The notes beneath the pieces are model-generated. The model did not search any database. It was not told where the DNA came from and saw only the letters and a list, made by a program, of their open reading frames with translations. A stretch of 64,000 nt of DNA. Source: Rhodococcus rhodnii NBRC 100604. GTDB taxonomy: Bacteria; Actinomycetota; Actinomycetes; Mycobacteriales; Mycobacteriaceae. The position numbers and the translations under genes were made by a program. The stretch lies in NCBI RefSeq assembly GCF_001894925.1, contig NZ_BCXD01000005.1:1-64000 (forward strand), given 5' to 3'. This document shows, piece after piece, positions 55,018 to 63,285 of the stretch; the stretch's first letter is position 1, and each line of letters starts with the position of its first letter.

Positions 55018-56340
55018 ATGACCACAACGCCGCTCCGCGAGCGCGCGATCGGGCCGGCCGACGTCCATCGCGTACTCGCTCGCTCGATCCTCACCGACGG
55101 CTTCGACCTCGTCCTCGACCTCGACCGCTCACGAGGCGTGCGCATCGTGGACGCCCGCGACGGCCGCAGCTACCTCGACATGTTCGGGTTCTTCGCCTCG
55201 TCGGCGCTCGGGATGAACCATCCGGCCCTCGCCGAGGACACCGAGTTCTGCACCGAACTCGCGCAGGCCGCACTCGGCAAGCCCAGCAACTCCGACATCT
55301 ACACCGTCCCGATGGCGCGGTTCGTCGACACCTTCGCGCGCGTGCTCGGCGATCCCGCGCTGCCCCGGCTGTTCTTCGTCGACGGTGGCGGGCTCGCCGT
55401 CGAGAACGCCCTCAAGGTCGCGTTCGACTGGAAGAGCAGGACGAACGAGCGCAAGGGCATCGGCTCGCATCGCGGCGGCGCCGTCCTGCATCTCACCGAG
55501 GCGTTCCACGGCCGCACCGGCTACACGATGTCGCTCACCAACACCGACCCGATCAAGACGGACCGCTTCCCCCAGTTCGACTGGCCGAGGATTCCCGCGC
55601 CCTACCTGCAGGACGGCCGCGACGTCGAGGCCGCCGAACGTGACGCGCTCGCCGCAGCGGAGGACGCCTTCGCCGCCTACCGCGACGACATCGCGTGCTT
55701 CGTCGCCGAGCCGATCCAGGGCGAGGGCGGCGACCATCACTTCCGGCCGGAGTTCTTCCAGCGGATGCAGGAACTGTGCCGGCGGCACGACGCGCTCTTC
55801 GTCATGGACGAGGTGCAGACCGGTTGCGGACTCACCGGCACGACGTGGGCGTACCAGCAGCTCGGGGTCGCTCCCGACGTCGTCGCCTTCGGGAAGAAGA
55901 CGCAGGTGTGCGGCGTCATGGCCGGGGGGCGAGTCGACGAGGTCGTCGACAACGTGTTCGCGGTCTCCTCGCGCATCAACTCGACGTGGGGCGGCAATCT
56001 CGCCGACATGGTCCGGGCCCGCCGCATCCTCGAGGTGATCGAGTCCGACGGCCTCGTCGCCGCGGCCGCCGCACGCGGCGCCCACCTGCAGGGGCTGCTC
56101 GCCGGCCTCGCGGAGCGTCACCCCGAGGTCACCGAACCGCGCGGACGCGGCCTCATGTGCGCGTTCTCGCTCCCCTCGGCGCGGCGTCGCGACGACGTCG
56201 TCCGGCTCCTGCGCGACGACGAACACGTCCTGATCCTGCCGAGCGGCGAGCGCAGCATCCGGTTCCGGCCGCCGCTCACCGTCGCCGACGCCGAACTGGA
56301 CGAGGTGGTCGCCGCGATCGACCGGGTGCTCGCCCCCTGA
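55018..56340 (+). CDS. lat: L-lysine 6-transaminase
   Basis: A 440-residue class III aminotransferase moving the epsilon-amino group of lysine to 2-oxoglutarate. Landmarks are YLDMFGFFASSALGMNHP, FVDGGGLAVENALKVAFDWK, AFHGRTGYTMSLTNTDP, FVAEPIQGEGGDHHFRPEFF, VMDEVQTGCGLTGT and FGKKTQVCGVMAGGR with the PLP lysine. It is the Lat (Rv3290c) orthologue. The product, 2-aminoadipate 6-semialdehyde, is the substrate of Pcd. In M. tuberculosis lat is strongly induced in non-growing cells. Confidence 0.95.
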   Translation: MTTTPLRERAIGPADVHRVLARSILTDGFDLVLDLDRSRGVRIVDARDGRSYLDMFGFFASSALGMNHPALAEDTEFCTELAQAALGKPSNSDIYTVPMARFVDTFARVLGDPALPRLFFVDGGGLAVENALKVAFDWKSRTNERKGIGSHRGGAVLHLTEAFHGRTGYTMSLTNTDPIKTDRFPQFDWPRIPAPYLQDGRDVEAAERDALAAAEDAFAAYRDDIACFVAEPIQGEGGDHHFRPEFFQRMQELCRRHDALFVMDEVQTGCGLTGTTWAYQQLGVAPDVVAFGKKTQVCGVMAGGRVDEVVDNVFAVSSRINSTWGGNLADMVRARRILEVIESDGLVAAAAARGAHLQGLLAGLAERHPEVTEPRGRGLMCAFSLPSARRRDDVVRLLRDDEHVLILPSGERSIRFRPPLTVADAELDEVVAAIDRVLAP

Positions 56341-56347
56341 CGGCCGG

Positions 56348-56353
56348 TAGCGT
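56348..56353 (+). promoter_or_regulatory. Putative -10 element of the phosphatase gene
   Basis: TAGCGT ends 7 bases before the ATG at 56361, only 7 bases after the lat stop. Confidence 0.45.
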
Positions 56354-56360
56354 TGCCGGT

Positions 56361-57209
56361 ATGACGCCTCGGTCGGACCCGGTCACAGCCATTCCGAACT
56401 TTCGCGACGTCGGAGGGCACACCGTCGCCGACGGCGTCGTGCGTACCGGCGTCCTCTACCGATCGGTCGACCTCTCGCGCGCGACCGTCGAGGACGTCCA
56501 CGCGCTCGAAGAGCTCGGCATCGCGACGATCTTCGACCTGCGGACCGAGAGCGAGCGCGACGCGGCGCCGGACCGGCTGCCGGCGCACAGCCGCGTCGTC
56601 GATCTCGATGTGCTGCGGGACAAGAAGGTTCGCGACGTCCCCGCCCAGATGCAGCGCGTACTCTCGGATCCGTCGATCGCACGGGACACCCTCGGTGCGG
56701 GCCGCGCGTACGCGTACTTCCGCGAGAGCTACCGGGACTTCGTCGTGCTCCCCAGCGCCGTCGAGTCGTATCGGTCCTTCTACGGCGACCTCGCGTCCGG
56801 GACCGCGCCCGCACTCGTCCACTGCACGACGGGCAAGGACCGCACCGGGTGGGCGGCGGCGGCACTGCTCGCGCTGCTCGGCGTGAGCCGCGACGAGGTC
56901 TACCGCGACTACCTGCTCACCAACGAGTTGCTGCTCCCCGCACTCGGCAGCGTGTTCGAGCGTTTCACGTCGAGTGGCGGCGACCCCGAACTGCTCCGGG
57001 CCGTACTCGGCGTCCGCAGCGAGTACCTCGACGCGGCGTTCGACGCGGTGACGACTCGCTTCGGCGACGTCGAGACCTACTTCGCCGAGGGCCTCGGCCT
57101 CGGCGCTGCGGGCGTCGAGGCCCTGCGCGCACGCTTCGTCACGGACGACGCGAGCGAGAACACCACGAGCCCGGCCGCCACACCCACGAGGTCGGCGAAC
57201 CAGTCCTGA
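56361..57209 (+). CDS. PtpB-like tyrosine/serine or lipid phosphatase
   Basis: A 282-residue atypical phosphatase of the MptpB/Y_phosphatase3 family. IPNFRDVGGHTV near the start and the P-loop VHCTTGKDRTGWAAA with catalytic Cys155 and Arg161 are diagnostic. The general acid is likely in the segment between 85 and 110. MptpB acts on phosphotyrosine, phosphoserine and phosphoinositides and is secreted; no signal peptide is seen here. Its last 133 bases overlap a convergent VanZ-like gene on the other strand. Confidence 0.88.
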   Translation: MTPRSDPVTAIPNFRDVGGHTVADGVVRTGVLYRSVDLSRATVEDVHALEELGIATIFDLRTESERDAAPDRLPAHSRVVDLDVLRDKKVRDVPAQMQRVLSDPSIARDTLGAGRAYAYFRESYRDFVVLPSAVESYRSFYGDLASGTAPALVHCTTGKDRTGWAAAALLALLGVSRDEVYRDYLLTNELLLPALGSVFERFTSSGGDPELLRAVLGVRSEYLDAAFDAVTTRFGDVETYFAEGLGLGAAGVEALRARFVTDDASENTTSPAATPTRSANQS

Positions 57210-57472
57210 AGCGAGGTGGTGCGGCCGATCGGCAGCGCGCCCTGCGCGAGTTCGGAGAGACCACCGAACGCCGCGAGCCAGACTGCCGTCACGAGCGTGC
57301 CGATACCCGCGAATCGCGACGTCACGGCCAGCATCGCGAACAGCGTGACATGGATGATCGTGCCGAGATGGGCGACGCCGGACGGCACGTCCGACGACGG
57401 CGTGAACAGCACGTAGAACGCGAACAGTGCCGACACCACGAGGGGAGCGACGCGCAGCGGCCGCGTCACCAC
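57077..57472 (-). CDS. VanZ-like membrane protein
   Basis: A protein of about 131 residues with four membrane helices (residues 6-24, 40-54, 56-72 and 93-112). AAFGGLSELAQGALPIGRTTS followed by DWFADLVGVAAGL is the VanZ-like signature (ELxQ...R..D..DN..N). The function is unknown; VanZ gives low teicoplanin resistance in enterococci. Its C-terminal ~44 codons overlap the 3' end of the phosphatase gene. The start is uncertain: two adjacent GTG codons lie just after the upstream stop, and a GTG at 57508 is also in frame. Confidence 0.65.
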   Translation of the reverse strand: MVTRPLRVAPLVVSALFAFYVLFTPSSDVPSGVAHLGTIIHVTLFAMLAVTSRFAGIGTLVTAVWLAAFGGLSELAQGALPIGRTTSLQDWFADLVGVAAGLVVFSLASSVTKRARRASTPAAPRPRPSAK

Positions 57473-57479
57473 CGCGCGT

Positions 57480-57842
57480 TCACCACGGCTCGATCTCGTC
57501 GTGCGCACCGGGGGACGGCGCGCCGTGCGGAAGATTGCCGGCCTCGGCGAACGCCGTCACGACCCGGAAACCGGTGTCGAGTGCCTCCTCGCCGTCGGGG
57601 TGCGCGAGACCCGCGATCGCGCCGTCGGGATCGAGCGTCACGTGCGCGAGCGGCTCGCCCGACGTCGTCTCGCACACCACCCAGCTGTACCGCGTGCCGG
57701 CGTGCCACTCGCCGAGGCTGTGCTCGACGTGGTCCGGGTCGGAGATGCCGAGGTCGGCGAGCGAGGTCCGATCGTCGATCCGGTCGTCCGCACGCGGCGC
57801 ACGCAGGTAGAACTGTCCGGCGCTGATCTCGATGGGCTCCAC
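57480..57842 (-). CDS. Small hypothetical protein
   Basis: A 120-residue protein, no family recognised with confidence. It starts EPIEISAGQFYLRAPRADDR and contains HSLGEWHAGTRYSWVVCETT and PLAHVTLDPDGAIAGLA, reminiscent of the N-terminal beta strands of GNAT acetyltransferases or of a degenerate half-domain, but no acetyl-CoA loop is present. It is acidic and soluble. The start is supported by a TAGGGT hexamer 7 bases upstream. It overlaps no neighbour and is divergent from an alcohol dehydrogenase-like gene. Confidence 0.65.
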   Translation of the reverse strand: MEPIEISAGQFYLRAPRADDRIDDRTSLADLGISDPDHVEHSLGEWHAGTRYSWVVCETTSGEPLAHVTLDPDGAIAGLAHPDGEEALDTGFRVVTAFAEAGNLPHGAPSPGAHDEIEPW

Positions 57843-57849
57843 GTCGTCA

Positions 57850-57855
57850 ACCCTA
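57850..57855 (-). promoter_or_regulatory. Putative -10 element of the small hypothetical gene
   Basis: TAGGGT on the minus strand ends 7 bases before the GTG at 57842. Confidence 0.45.
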
Positions 57856-57911
57856 GAACGTCGTGGGGCGCGGCCGCGCGGAAGCCGCGACCCGGCCGCA
57901 CCCCACCGCGT

Positions 57912-57917
57912 TACCGT
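57912..57917 (+). promoter_or_regulatory. Putative -10 element of the MDR oxidoreductase gene
   Basis: TACCGT ends 6 bases before the ATG at 57924. Confidence 0.5.
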
Positions 57918-57923
57918 GGACGG

Positions 57924-58985
57924 ATGGGCACGGAACCGGTGGCGGCACGGACGATGCGTGCCGTGCGTATTCCACGGCACGGCGGCCCCGAGGTCCTCGA
58001 ACTCGTGTCGGTGCCCGTGCCGCGTCCGGAGCGGGGCGAGGTCCTGGTGAAGGTGAGTGCGGTCGCCCTGAACAACACCGACCTGTGGACGCGCGAGGGG
58101 GCGTACGGCAGCGCCGGAGATCCCGGCGCACTCTCGGGCTGGCGCGGGCCGATCGGCTTCCCCCGCATCCAGGGTGCCGACGTAGCCGGACACGTCGCGG
58201 CCGTCGGCGATGGAGTGGACGCCGAGCTCGTCGGCGCGAGAGTCCTCGTGGATCCGGCGATCTACGACTCCGACGGGCCCGACGCGAACCCCGTGGGGCT
58301 CATGGGCAGCGAACGCGACGGGGGCTACGCCGAGTACGTGACCGCACCGGCCGAGCGGGTCCACGACGTGACCGCGTCGCCGCTCACCGACGATCAGCTC
58401 GCGAGCCTGCCCACGGCGTACGGGACGGCACTCGGCATGGCCGAACGTGGTTGCCTGCGCGCCGGCGAGACGGCCGTCGTCTCGGGTGCGTCCGGGGGAG
58501 TCGGTCTCGCCGCGGTGCAGATCGCGCGGGCACGCGGCGCGACAGTGGTGGCGATCAGCAGCGCGGGCAAGCTCGACGCCGTGCGCGACGCGGGCGCCGA
58601 TCATGTCGTCGACCGCGCAGGCGACCTTCCCGCGCAGCTGCGCGACGCCGCGCCGGACGGCATCGACGTCGGTCTCGACGTCGTGGCGGGTGAGCTCGTG
58701 ACGCAGGCGCTGCCGTTGCTGCGCGAGGGCGGCCGGTGGGTCGTCGCCGGAGCGCTCGGCGGGTACGAGGTCGCGTTCGACATCCGCCGGCTCTACCTGC
58801 ACAACGCGCGGCTCGTCGGATCCGCGATGCACACTCCCGCCCAGTTCGAGCAGCTCGTCGAGACTGCCCGGCGCGGCGACGTCGCGCCCGTCGTGTCGGC
58901 GACCTTCCCGCTCGACCGCGCCGCCGACGCCCAGCGGGCGCTCGCCCGGCGCGGGCACGTCGGGAAGATCGTGCTGCATCCCTGA
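57924..58985 (+). CDS. MDR-family (zinc-type alcohol dehydrogenase-like) oxidoreductase
   Basis: A 353-residue medium-chain dehydrogenase/reductase. Residues 10-150 form the GroES-like domain (VRIPRHGGPEVLELVSVPVP, VALNNTDLWTREGAYG, GADVAGHVAAVGDGVD). The Rossmann domain carries VVSGASGGVGLAAVQIARARG. Catalytic- and structural-zinc cysteines are absent, so a quinone oxidoreductase or enoyl reductase activity with NADPH is more likely than alcohol oxidation. No pathway genes adjoin it. The ATG is fixed by the -10 hexamer upstream. Confidence 0.87.
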   Translation: MGTEPVAARTMRAVRIPRHGGPEVLELVSVPVPRPERGEVLVKVSAVALNNTDLWTREGAYGSAGDPGALSGWRGPIGFPRIQGADVAGHVAAVGDGVDAELVGARVLVDPAIYDSDGPDANPVGLMGSERDGGYAEYVTAPAERVHDVTASPLTDDQLASLPTAYGTALGMAERGCLRAGETAVVSGASGGVGLAAVQIARARGATVVAISSAGKLDAVRDAGADHVVDRAGDLPAQLRDAAPDGIDVGLDVVAGELVTQALPLLREGGRWVVAGALGGYEVAFDIRRLYLHNARLVGSAMHTPAQFEQLVETARRGDVAPVVSATFPLDRAADAQRALARRGHVGKIVLHP

Positions 58986-59000
58986 CCCGCGGCGAATCGG

Positions 59001-60365
59001 CTACGGCCGCAAGCCGACCGAACGATACGGCCGAGCGACCTCGGCCACCCGGACTCCCAGCGCGTCCGACCATCGGTGCGCGCCCGCAGTCGCGATCTCG
59101 TTGCCGGGGAAGCGCATCGAGAGGTTGATCCCCTCGGGTGTGCGATTGATCCACGCGTAGACGTCGTGGGTGTACTGCCGGCTGCGCAGGGCGCGCGCGT
59201 TGCGCTCGGGCCAGGTCTGCGCGCCCGGCAGTGAGCGAATGTCGAGATAGGACACCACGAATCGCGGTTCGACGGGCGCGCCGACGAGGTGGCGGATGCG
59301 GTCGAACGGGAACTCGCCCGCGGGAACGACACGTCGGATCGCGGCCTCGGCGAGCCGCGCGGTCGCCGGGAACGACTCCGCATCCACGGTGAATTGCAGT
59401 GGTGCGAGCCCCACGAACCAGCCCAGCGCGGCCTCCCACTGCGGTTCGTGCCGCGTGTGCACCGGCGTGACGGTGCGAAAGATGTGGCGATTGGGGCTGT
59501 CGGCGTCGAGGACGTCGTAGCTCGCCAGCCCGAGGCACGCCATGGTGCCCGCGAACGACGTGACTCCGACCTCCCGGCACGCCTCACCGAACGCACGCGC
59601 GCCGTCCGCGTCGAGCAGCCAGCGCGAGATCGACGCCTGCGCCGACGACGTGCGCGGACCCAGCGGGAGCGGGAACTCCGGAAGGCCGCTGCCGTCGAGC
59701 GCCGAGCGCCAGATGTCGAGCGCCCGCCGCGCCGCGCCGGGCGCAGGCCCGCTCTTGCGCTCGCGGTGCCCGAAATCGACGTAACTGCCCACCGAGGGAA
59801 GCTGCGGCGTGCGCCCCGCGCGGATCGAGTCGTAGAGCTCCGTGAGCTCGTGGGCCACGAGCACGATCGAGAAGCCGTCGAGGATCGAGTGGTCGCCCGC
59901 GAAGAAGACCGTGAACCGGTCGGTCCGGGACACCGTCGCGAACACGTACGACGGCCACGACCGCGCGGACGCGTGCTCGTCGAACATACGCTGCAGGCGA
60001 TCGAAGTTCGACGGCGTACGCGTCGCGAAGACGATCCGGTCGACGTCGACCGTCCCGGGCGCCGTGGTGCGGCGGTGGACGCCACCGGCGTCGTCGGTGT
60101 GGGTGTCGGTGCGCAGCACCTCGTGCCGATCCACGAATGCCTGCAGCGTGCGCCGGAAGGCGTCGTGGTCGAGCGGGCCGTGGACGTCGAACGCGGTACC
60201 CAGCCACGACAGGCTCGTTCCTGCCGCCGGATCCCGGTTGAGGTGCGCCTCGTGGACGAACGACAACACCCGGTCGTCCTCGGCCCACGGTCCGTCGGAG
60301 GTGGGAAACCACTCTTCGAGAGCGCCGTCGGGTACGGGATAGTCGGCGAGTTCGGTGAATTCCAT
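59001..60365 (-). CDS. Condensation-domain acyltransferase 1 (PapA-like)
   Basis: A 454-residue stand-alone protein of the NRPS condensation/PapA superfamily. The catalytic HxxxDG motif is in GDHSILDGFSIVLVAHELTE (His159-Gly164). AFVDRHEVLRTDTHTD is the first substrate-side motif. The C-terminal half has RTVTPVHTRHEPQWEAALGWF and FVVSYLDIRSLPG, also seen in condensation protein 2. No carrier or adenylation domain is attached, so it probably transfers an acyl group from CoA or a carrier to a lipid or sugar hydroxyl. It lies 32 bases after the SufE-like gene in the same orientation. Confidence 0.88.
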   Translation of the reverse strand: MEFTELADYPVPDGALEEWFPTSDGPWAEDDRVLSFVHEAHLNRDPAAGTSLSWLGTAFDVHGPLDHDAFRRTLQAFVDRHEVLRTDTHTDDAGGVHRRTTAPGTVDVDRIVFATRTPSNFDRLQRMFDEHASARSWPSYVFATVSRTDRFTVFFAGDHSILDGFSIVLVAHELTELYDSIRAGRTPQLPSVGSYVDFGHRERKSGPAPGAARRALDIWRSALDGSGLPEFPLPLGPRTSSAQASISRWLLDADGARAFGEACREVGVTSFAGTMACLGLASYDVLDADSPNRHIFRTVTPVHTRHEPQWEAALGWFVGLAPLQFTVDAESFPATARLAEAAIRRVVPAGEFPFDRIRHLVGAPVEPRFVVSYLDIRSLPGAQTWPERNARALRSRQYTHDVYAWINRTPEGINLSMRFPGNEIATAGAHRWSDALGVRVAEVARPYRSVGLRP

Positions 60366-60397
60366 GGTGTCTCGTGCCCCGTCGCTCGCCGGTCCCG

Positions 60398-60835
60398 TTA
60401 CCGCGATTCTCGGATACGGCGTTTCACACGGGTCAGCATCGCCGAGATTCCGCGCAGCCGAAGCGGACTCACGACGTCCGCGAGACCGAGCCGGACGTAG
60501 AAGTCGTCCGGAACGGCGAGGATCGCGTCGGCCGGCTGCCCGTCCAGGCCCTGATGGAGGATCGAGGCGAAACCGCGTGTCGTCGGAGCCTCGGGCGGTG
60601 CGGAGAAGAACAGCCGCACCGCACCCGGGTCGGACGCGTCGACCGAGAGGAACAGCGGCGACTGGCATTCCGGAACCGGCTCCATCGCCTGCTGCTCCAT
60701 CTCGGCCGGCAACGCCGGAAGCTCGCGGCTCATCTCGAGCAGCAACTGCAGCTTGTCCTGACCGGACACCGCCTCGAAGTCGTCGAGGATCTCCGCGAGC
60801 GGAGCCGGCACGGCGGACGGGGAAGTCGAACTCAT
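60398..60835 (-). CDS. SufE-like sulfur acceptor protein
   Basis: A 145-residue SufE-fold protein. [20 protein letters not shown] and a Cys in [16 protein letters not shown] occupy the positions of the sulfur-accepting loop; [18 protein letters not shown] is the second family block. It corresponds to Rv3284. SufE proteins take persulfide sulfur from a desulfurase; next to a rhodanese it may instead accept sulfur from SseA. Its ATG overlaps the sseA stop (ATGA), so the two are made together. Confidence 0.85.
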   Translation of the reverse strand: MSSTSPSAVPAPLAEILDDFEAVSGQDKLQLLLEMSRELPALPAEMEQQAMEPVPECQSPLFLSVDASDPGAVRLFFSAPPEAPTTRGFASILHQGLDGQPADAILAVPDDFYVRLGLADVVSPLRLRGISAMLTRVKRRIRESR

Positions 60836-61728
60836 GACGCGGCGGGAACCTCGCCCGGCTCATCACCCTGGGCGATGGGCACGCGCACCGCGTTGCCCCA
60901 TTCCGTCCACGAGCCGTCGTAGTTGCGGACGTTCGGGAAGCCGAGCAGGTGCGTGAGGACGAACCACGTGTGGCTCGACCGCTCACCGATCCGGCAGTAG
61001 GCCACGACGTCGTCGTCGGCATCGAGTCCGCCGTACACCTCGTCGAGATCGGCGCGGCTCTTGAACCGGCTGTCGGGAGCCGCGGCCTTCGCCCACGGGA
61101 TGCTCACCGCACTAGGGATGTGGCCGCCGCGCAGCGCACCCTCCTCCGGGTAGTCCGGCATGTGCGTGCGCTCGCCCGTGTACTCCTGCGGCGAGCGGAC
61201 GTCGACGAGCGGGCCCTTGCCGAGGTGTCCCAGGACGTCCTCCTTGAACGCGCGGATCGCGGCGTCGTCCCGCGTGACGACGGGGTAGCCGCTCGTCGTG
61301 GTCTCGGGGACGTCGAACGCGGTGTCGCGGTTCTCGGCGATCCAGGCGTCGCGGCCGCCGTCGAGCAGCCGGACGTCCTCGTGGCCGAAGAGCGTGAAGA
61401 CCCACAGCGCGTAGGCGGCCCACCAGTTGCTCTTGTCGCCGTAGACGACGACGGTGTCGTCGCGGCGAATCCCCTTGCGGTCCATGAGCGCGGCGAACTG
61501 CTCGCCGTCGATGTAGTCGCGGGTGACGGGGTCGTTGAGATCGACGTGCCAGTCGATCTTCACGGCACCGGGAATGTGCCCGACGTCGTACAGCAGGACG
61601 TCCTCGTCCGATTCGACCACCTTGAGGCCCGGCGTCCCGAGATGGGCGGAGAGCCATTCGGTGGACACCAACCGCTCGGGGTGTGCGTACTCGGCGAAGG
61701 AGGGGTTGGGATCGGGCGCGACGGGCAC
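60832..61728 (-). CDS. sseA: Thiosulfate/3-mercaptopyruvate sulfurtransferase SseA
   Basis: A 298-residue two-domain rhodanese. The inactive N-terminal domain has [19 protein letters not shown] and [14 protein letters not shown]. The active C-terminal domain has [25 protein letters not shown] and the catalytic loop [15 protein letters not shown] with Cys245. The CRIGER loop is typical of actinobacterial SseA. AGGAGC precedes the GTG. A good -10 (TAGAAT, 61796-61801) lies about 67 bases upstream. Confidence 0.94.
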   Translation of the reverse strand: MPVAPDPNPSFAEYAHPERLVSTEWLSAHLGTPGLKVVESDEDVLLYDVGHIPGAVKIDWHVDLNDPVTRDYIDGEQFAALMDRKGIRRDDTVVVYGDKSNWWAAYALWVFTLFGHEDVRLLDGGRDAWIAENRDTAFDVPETTTSGYPVVTRDDAAIRAFKEDVLGHLGKGPLVDVRSPQEYTGERTHMPDYPEEGALRGGHIPSAVSIPWAKAAAPDSRFKSRADLDEVYGGLDADDDVVAYCRIGERSSHTWFVLTHLLGFPNVRNYDGSWTEWGNAVRVPIAQGDEPGEVPAAS

Positions 61729-61795
61729 GGCAGCTCCTGAGTCGGACAGCACGGATCGGCGGTCGTGGAACGAGCGCCGACGATTTTCGTCGCCG

Positions 61796-61801
61796 ATTCT
61801 A
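61796..61801 (-). promoter_or_regulatory. Putative -10 element of sseA
   Basis: TAGAAT on the minus strand with GTGACC 17 bases upstream (61819-61824) forms a plausible sigma-A promoter. It gives sseA a leader of about 60 bases, independent of the upstream condensation genes. Confidence 0.5.
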
Positions 61802-61849
61802 TGCGCCGCCGCCGCGGTGGTCACACCTGCGGCGACGGCGCGAGAGATG

Positions 61850-63285
61850 TCACACGATCGGCGCACCCGCGAACGCGCCGGCGCTGACGACCGAACCGAC
61901 CGGTTCGGACCGCTCGCACACGTCGCGCATCGTCCGGACCAGCAGATCCAGGAACGCCGACATCGATTCGGACGCGCGCGCGGTGTCCGGGAACCGGGAA
62001 CGCAGTGCGAGCCCGGTCGTCGTCCGCGAGATCCAGAACTGCGCGTCGTCGGCGACCGTCACGTTGGAGATGTGATGGGCGTTGAGCACGTCGTGCTGAT
62101 CGGTACCGGGAAGCTTGCGGTAGTCGATGTACGACACCATGAACACGTCGGTGCGGGTGCGGCGGTACCGCTCGCCGAGTGCCTCGACGACCTGGGGCAT
62201 CCGGACGCCGCCGAGGGTGAGCCCGGTGCGGAACTCCGCGTGGGTCGCCCTGAGGTCGGCGTCGAAGTCGCCCGTCGCGTGGGCGACCATCGGTGCGCTC
62301 GTGGTGAGCCAGCCGATCGCGCCCGCCCACTGCGGATCTCGCCGCGTGTGCAGCGGGTACTGCAGCGGCAGTTCGTCGAGACCGGTGAGATCGCGGAGCG
62401 CCGACGTCATGGCGGTGAGCGTTCCGGTGTACACGCTGCCGCCGGCCGCGAGGCAGGCGCGTTCGAACGCCTCGGTCTCGCAGGCGGACAACAGGGTTCG
62501 GACGTCCGCGCCCTGCGGCGCGGGATGGCCCGCCTCGACGCCGAGATCCAGCGGGAAGCTGGGAGCCGTTCCGCCGCACCGCTCGTAGAACTGTGCCCAT
62601 GCCTGCACCCGCGGATCGGAGGTCTCGGCAGGGCTCGACTCCGCCTCGAGTCGGCAGTACTGCAGGAAACTGCCCGGCTCGCCGAGGCTTTCGTGGAGTT
62701 CGAGTCCGGCGCGCTCCATCTCGGCGCGGTCGCGTCCCGCGAACTCCTCGTAGATCGCACGCAGCTCACCGAGCGCGATCGCGATCGAGTAGCCGTCGAC
62801 GAGCGTGTGGTCGAACGCGCTGATCACGGTGTAGTGATCGGGGCGCTCGATCGTCGCGAAGGTGTACGCGGGGAAGGTGTGCGGGTCGCACACGTCGGTG
62901 AACCGGCGGCGCAGGTGCTCGCGCAGCTCGTCGTGATCGGTGGCCGTCCACGGTTCCGACGGGTTGAGCTGGACGTCCCACGGATCGAACCCGACCCGGT
63001 GGACGTGCCCGGGCAAAGATGGAAGCCCGTCTGCAGGGTGTCGTGACGAGCGATGAAGTGCCGCACCGCGAGTTCGAACGCACGGCGATCGAGTTCGCCC
63101 GGCAGATCGAACGCCGCGGCCATCCACACACTGGTGCCGTGGCCGTGACGGCGTGCCGTCTCGAGATGGAAGCGCTGGTTGTACGACGGCGGCGTCGCCG
63201 ACGGAGTGACCGTGACGGGGGTCACCGACCATTCGGTGACGGTTCCCGGTTCGAGGACGTAGCGATCGATCGAGGTCACCTTCAT
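61850..63285 (-). pseudogene. Condensation-domain acyltransferase 2, one frameshift
   Basis: Two frames make one PapA/condensation protein of about 478 residues. The first runs from MKVTSIDRYVLEPGTVTEW through FELAVRHFIARHDTLQTGFH. Near 63011-63022 one base is missing and the protein continues LPGHVHRVGFDPWDVQL. The catalytic HxxxDG (FDHTLVDGYSIAIALGEL) and DVFMVSYIDYRKLPG lie in the second frame and are intact. Only one base is needed to restore it, so sequencing error is as likely as loss of function. GAGGAGG precedes the ATG, which overlaps the upstream stop as ATGA. Confidence 0.82.
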
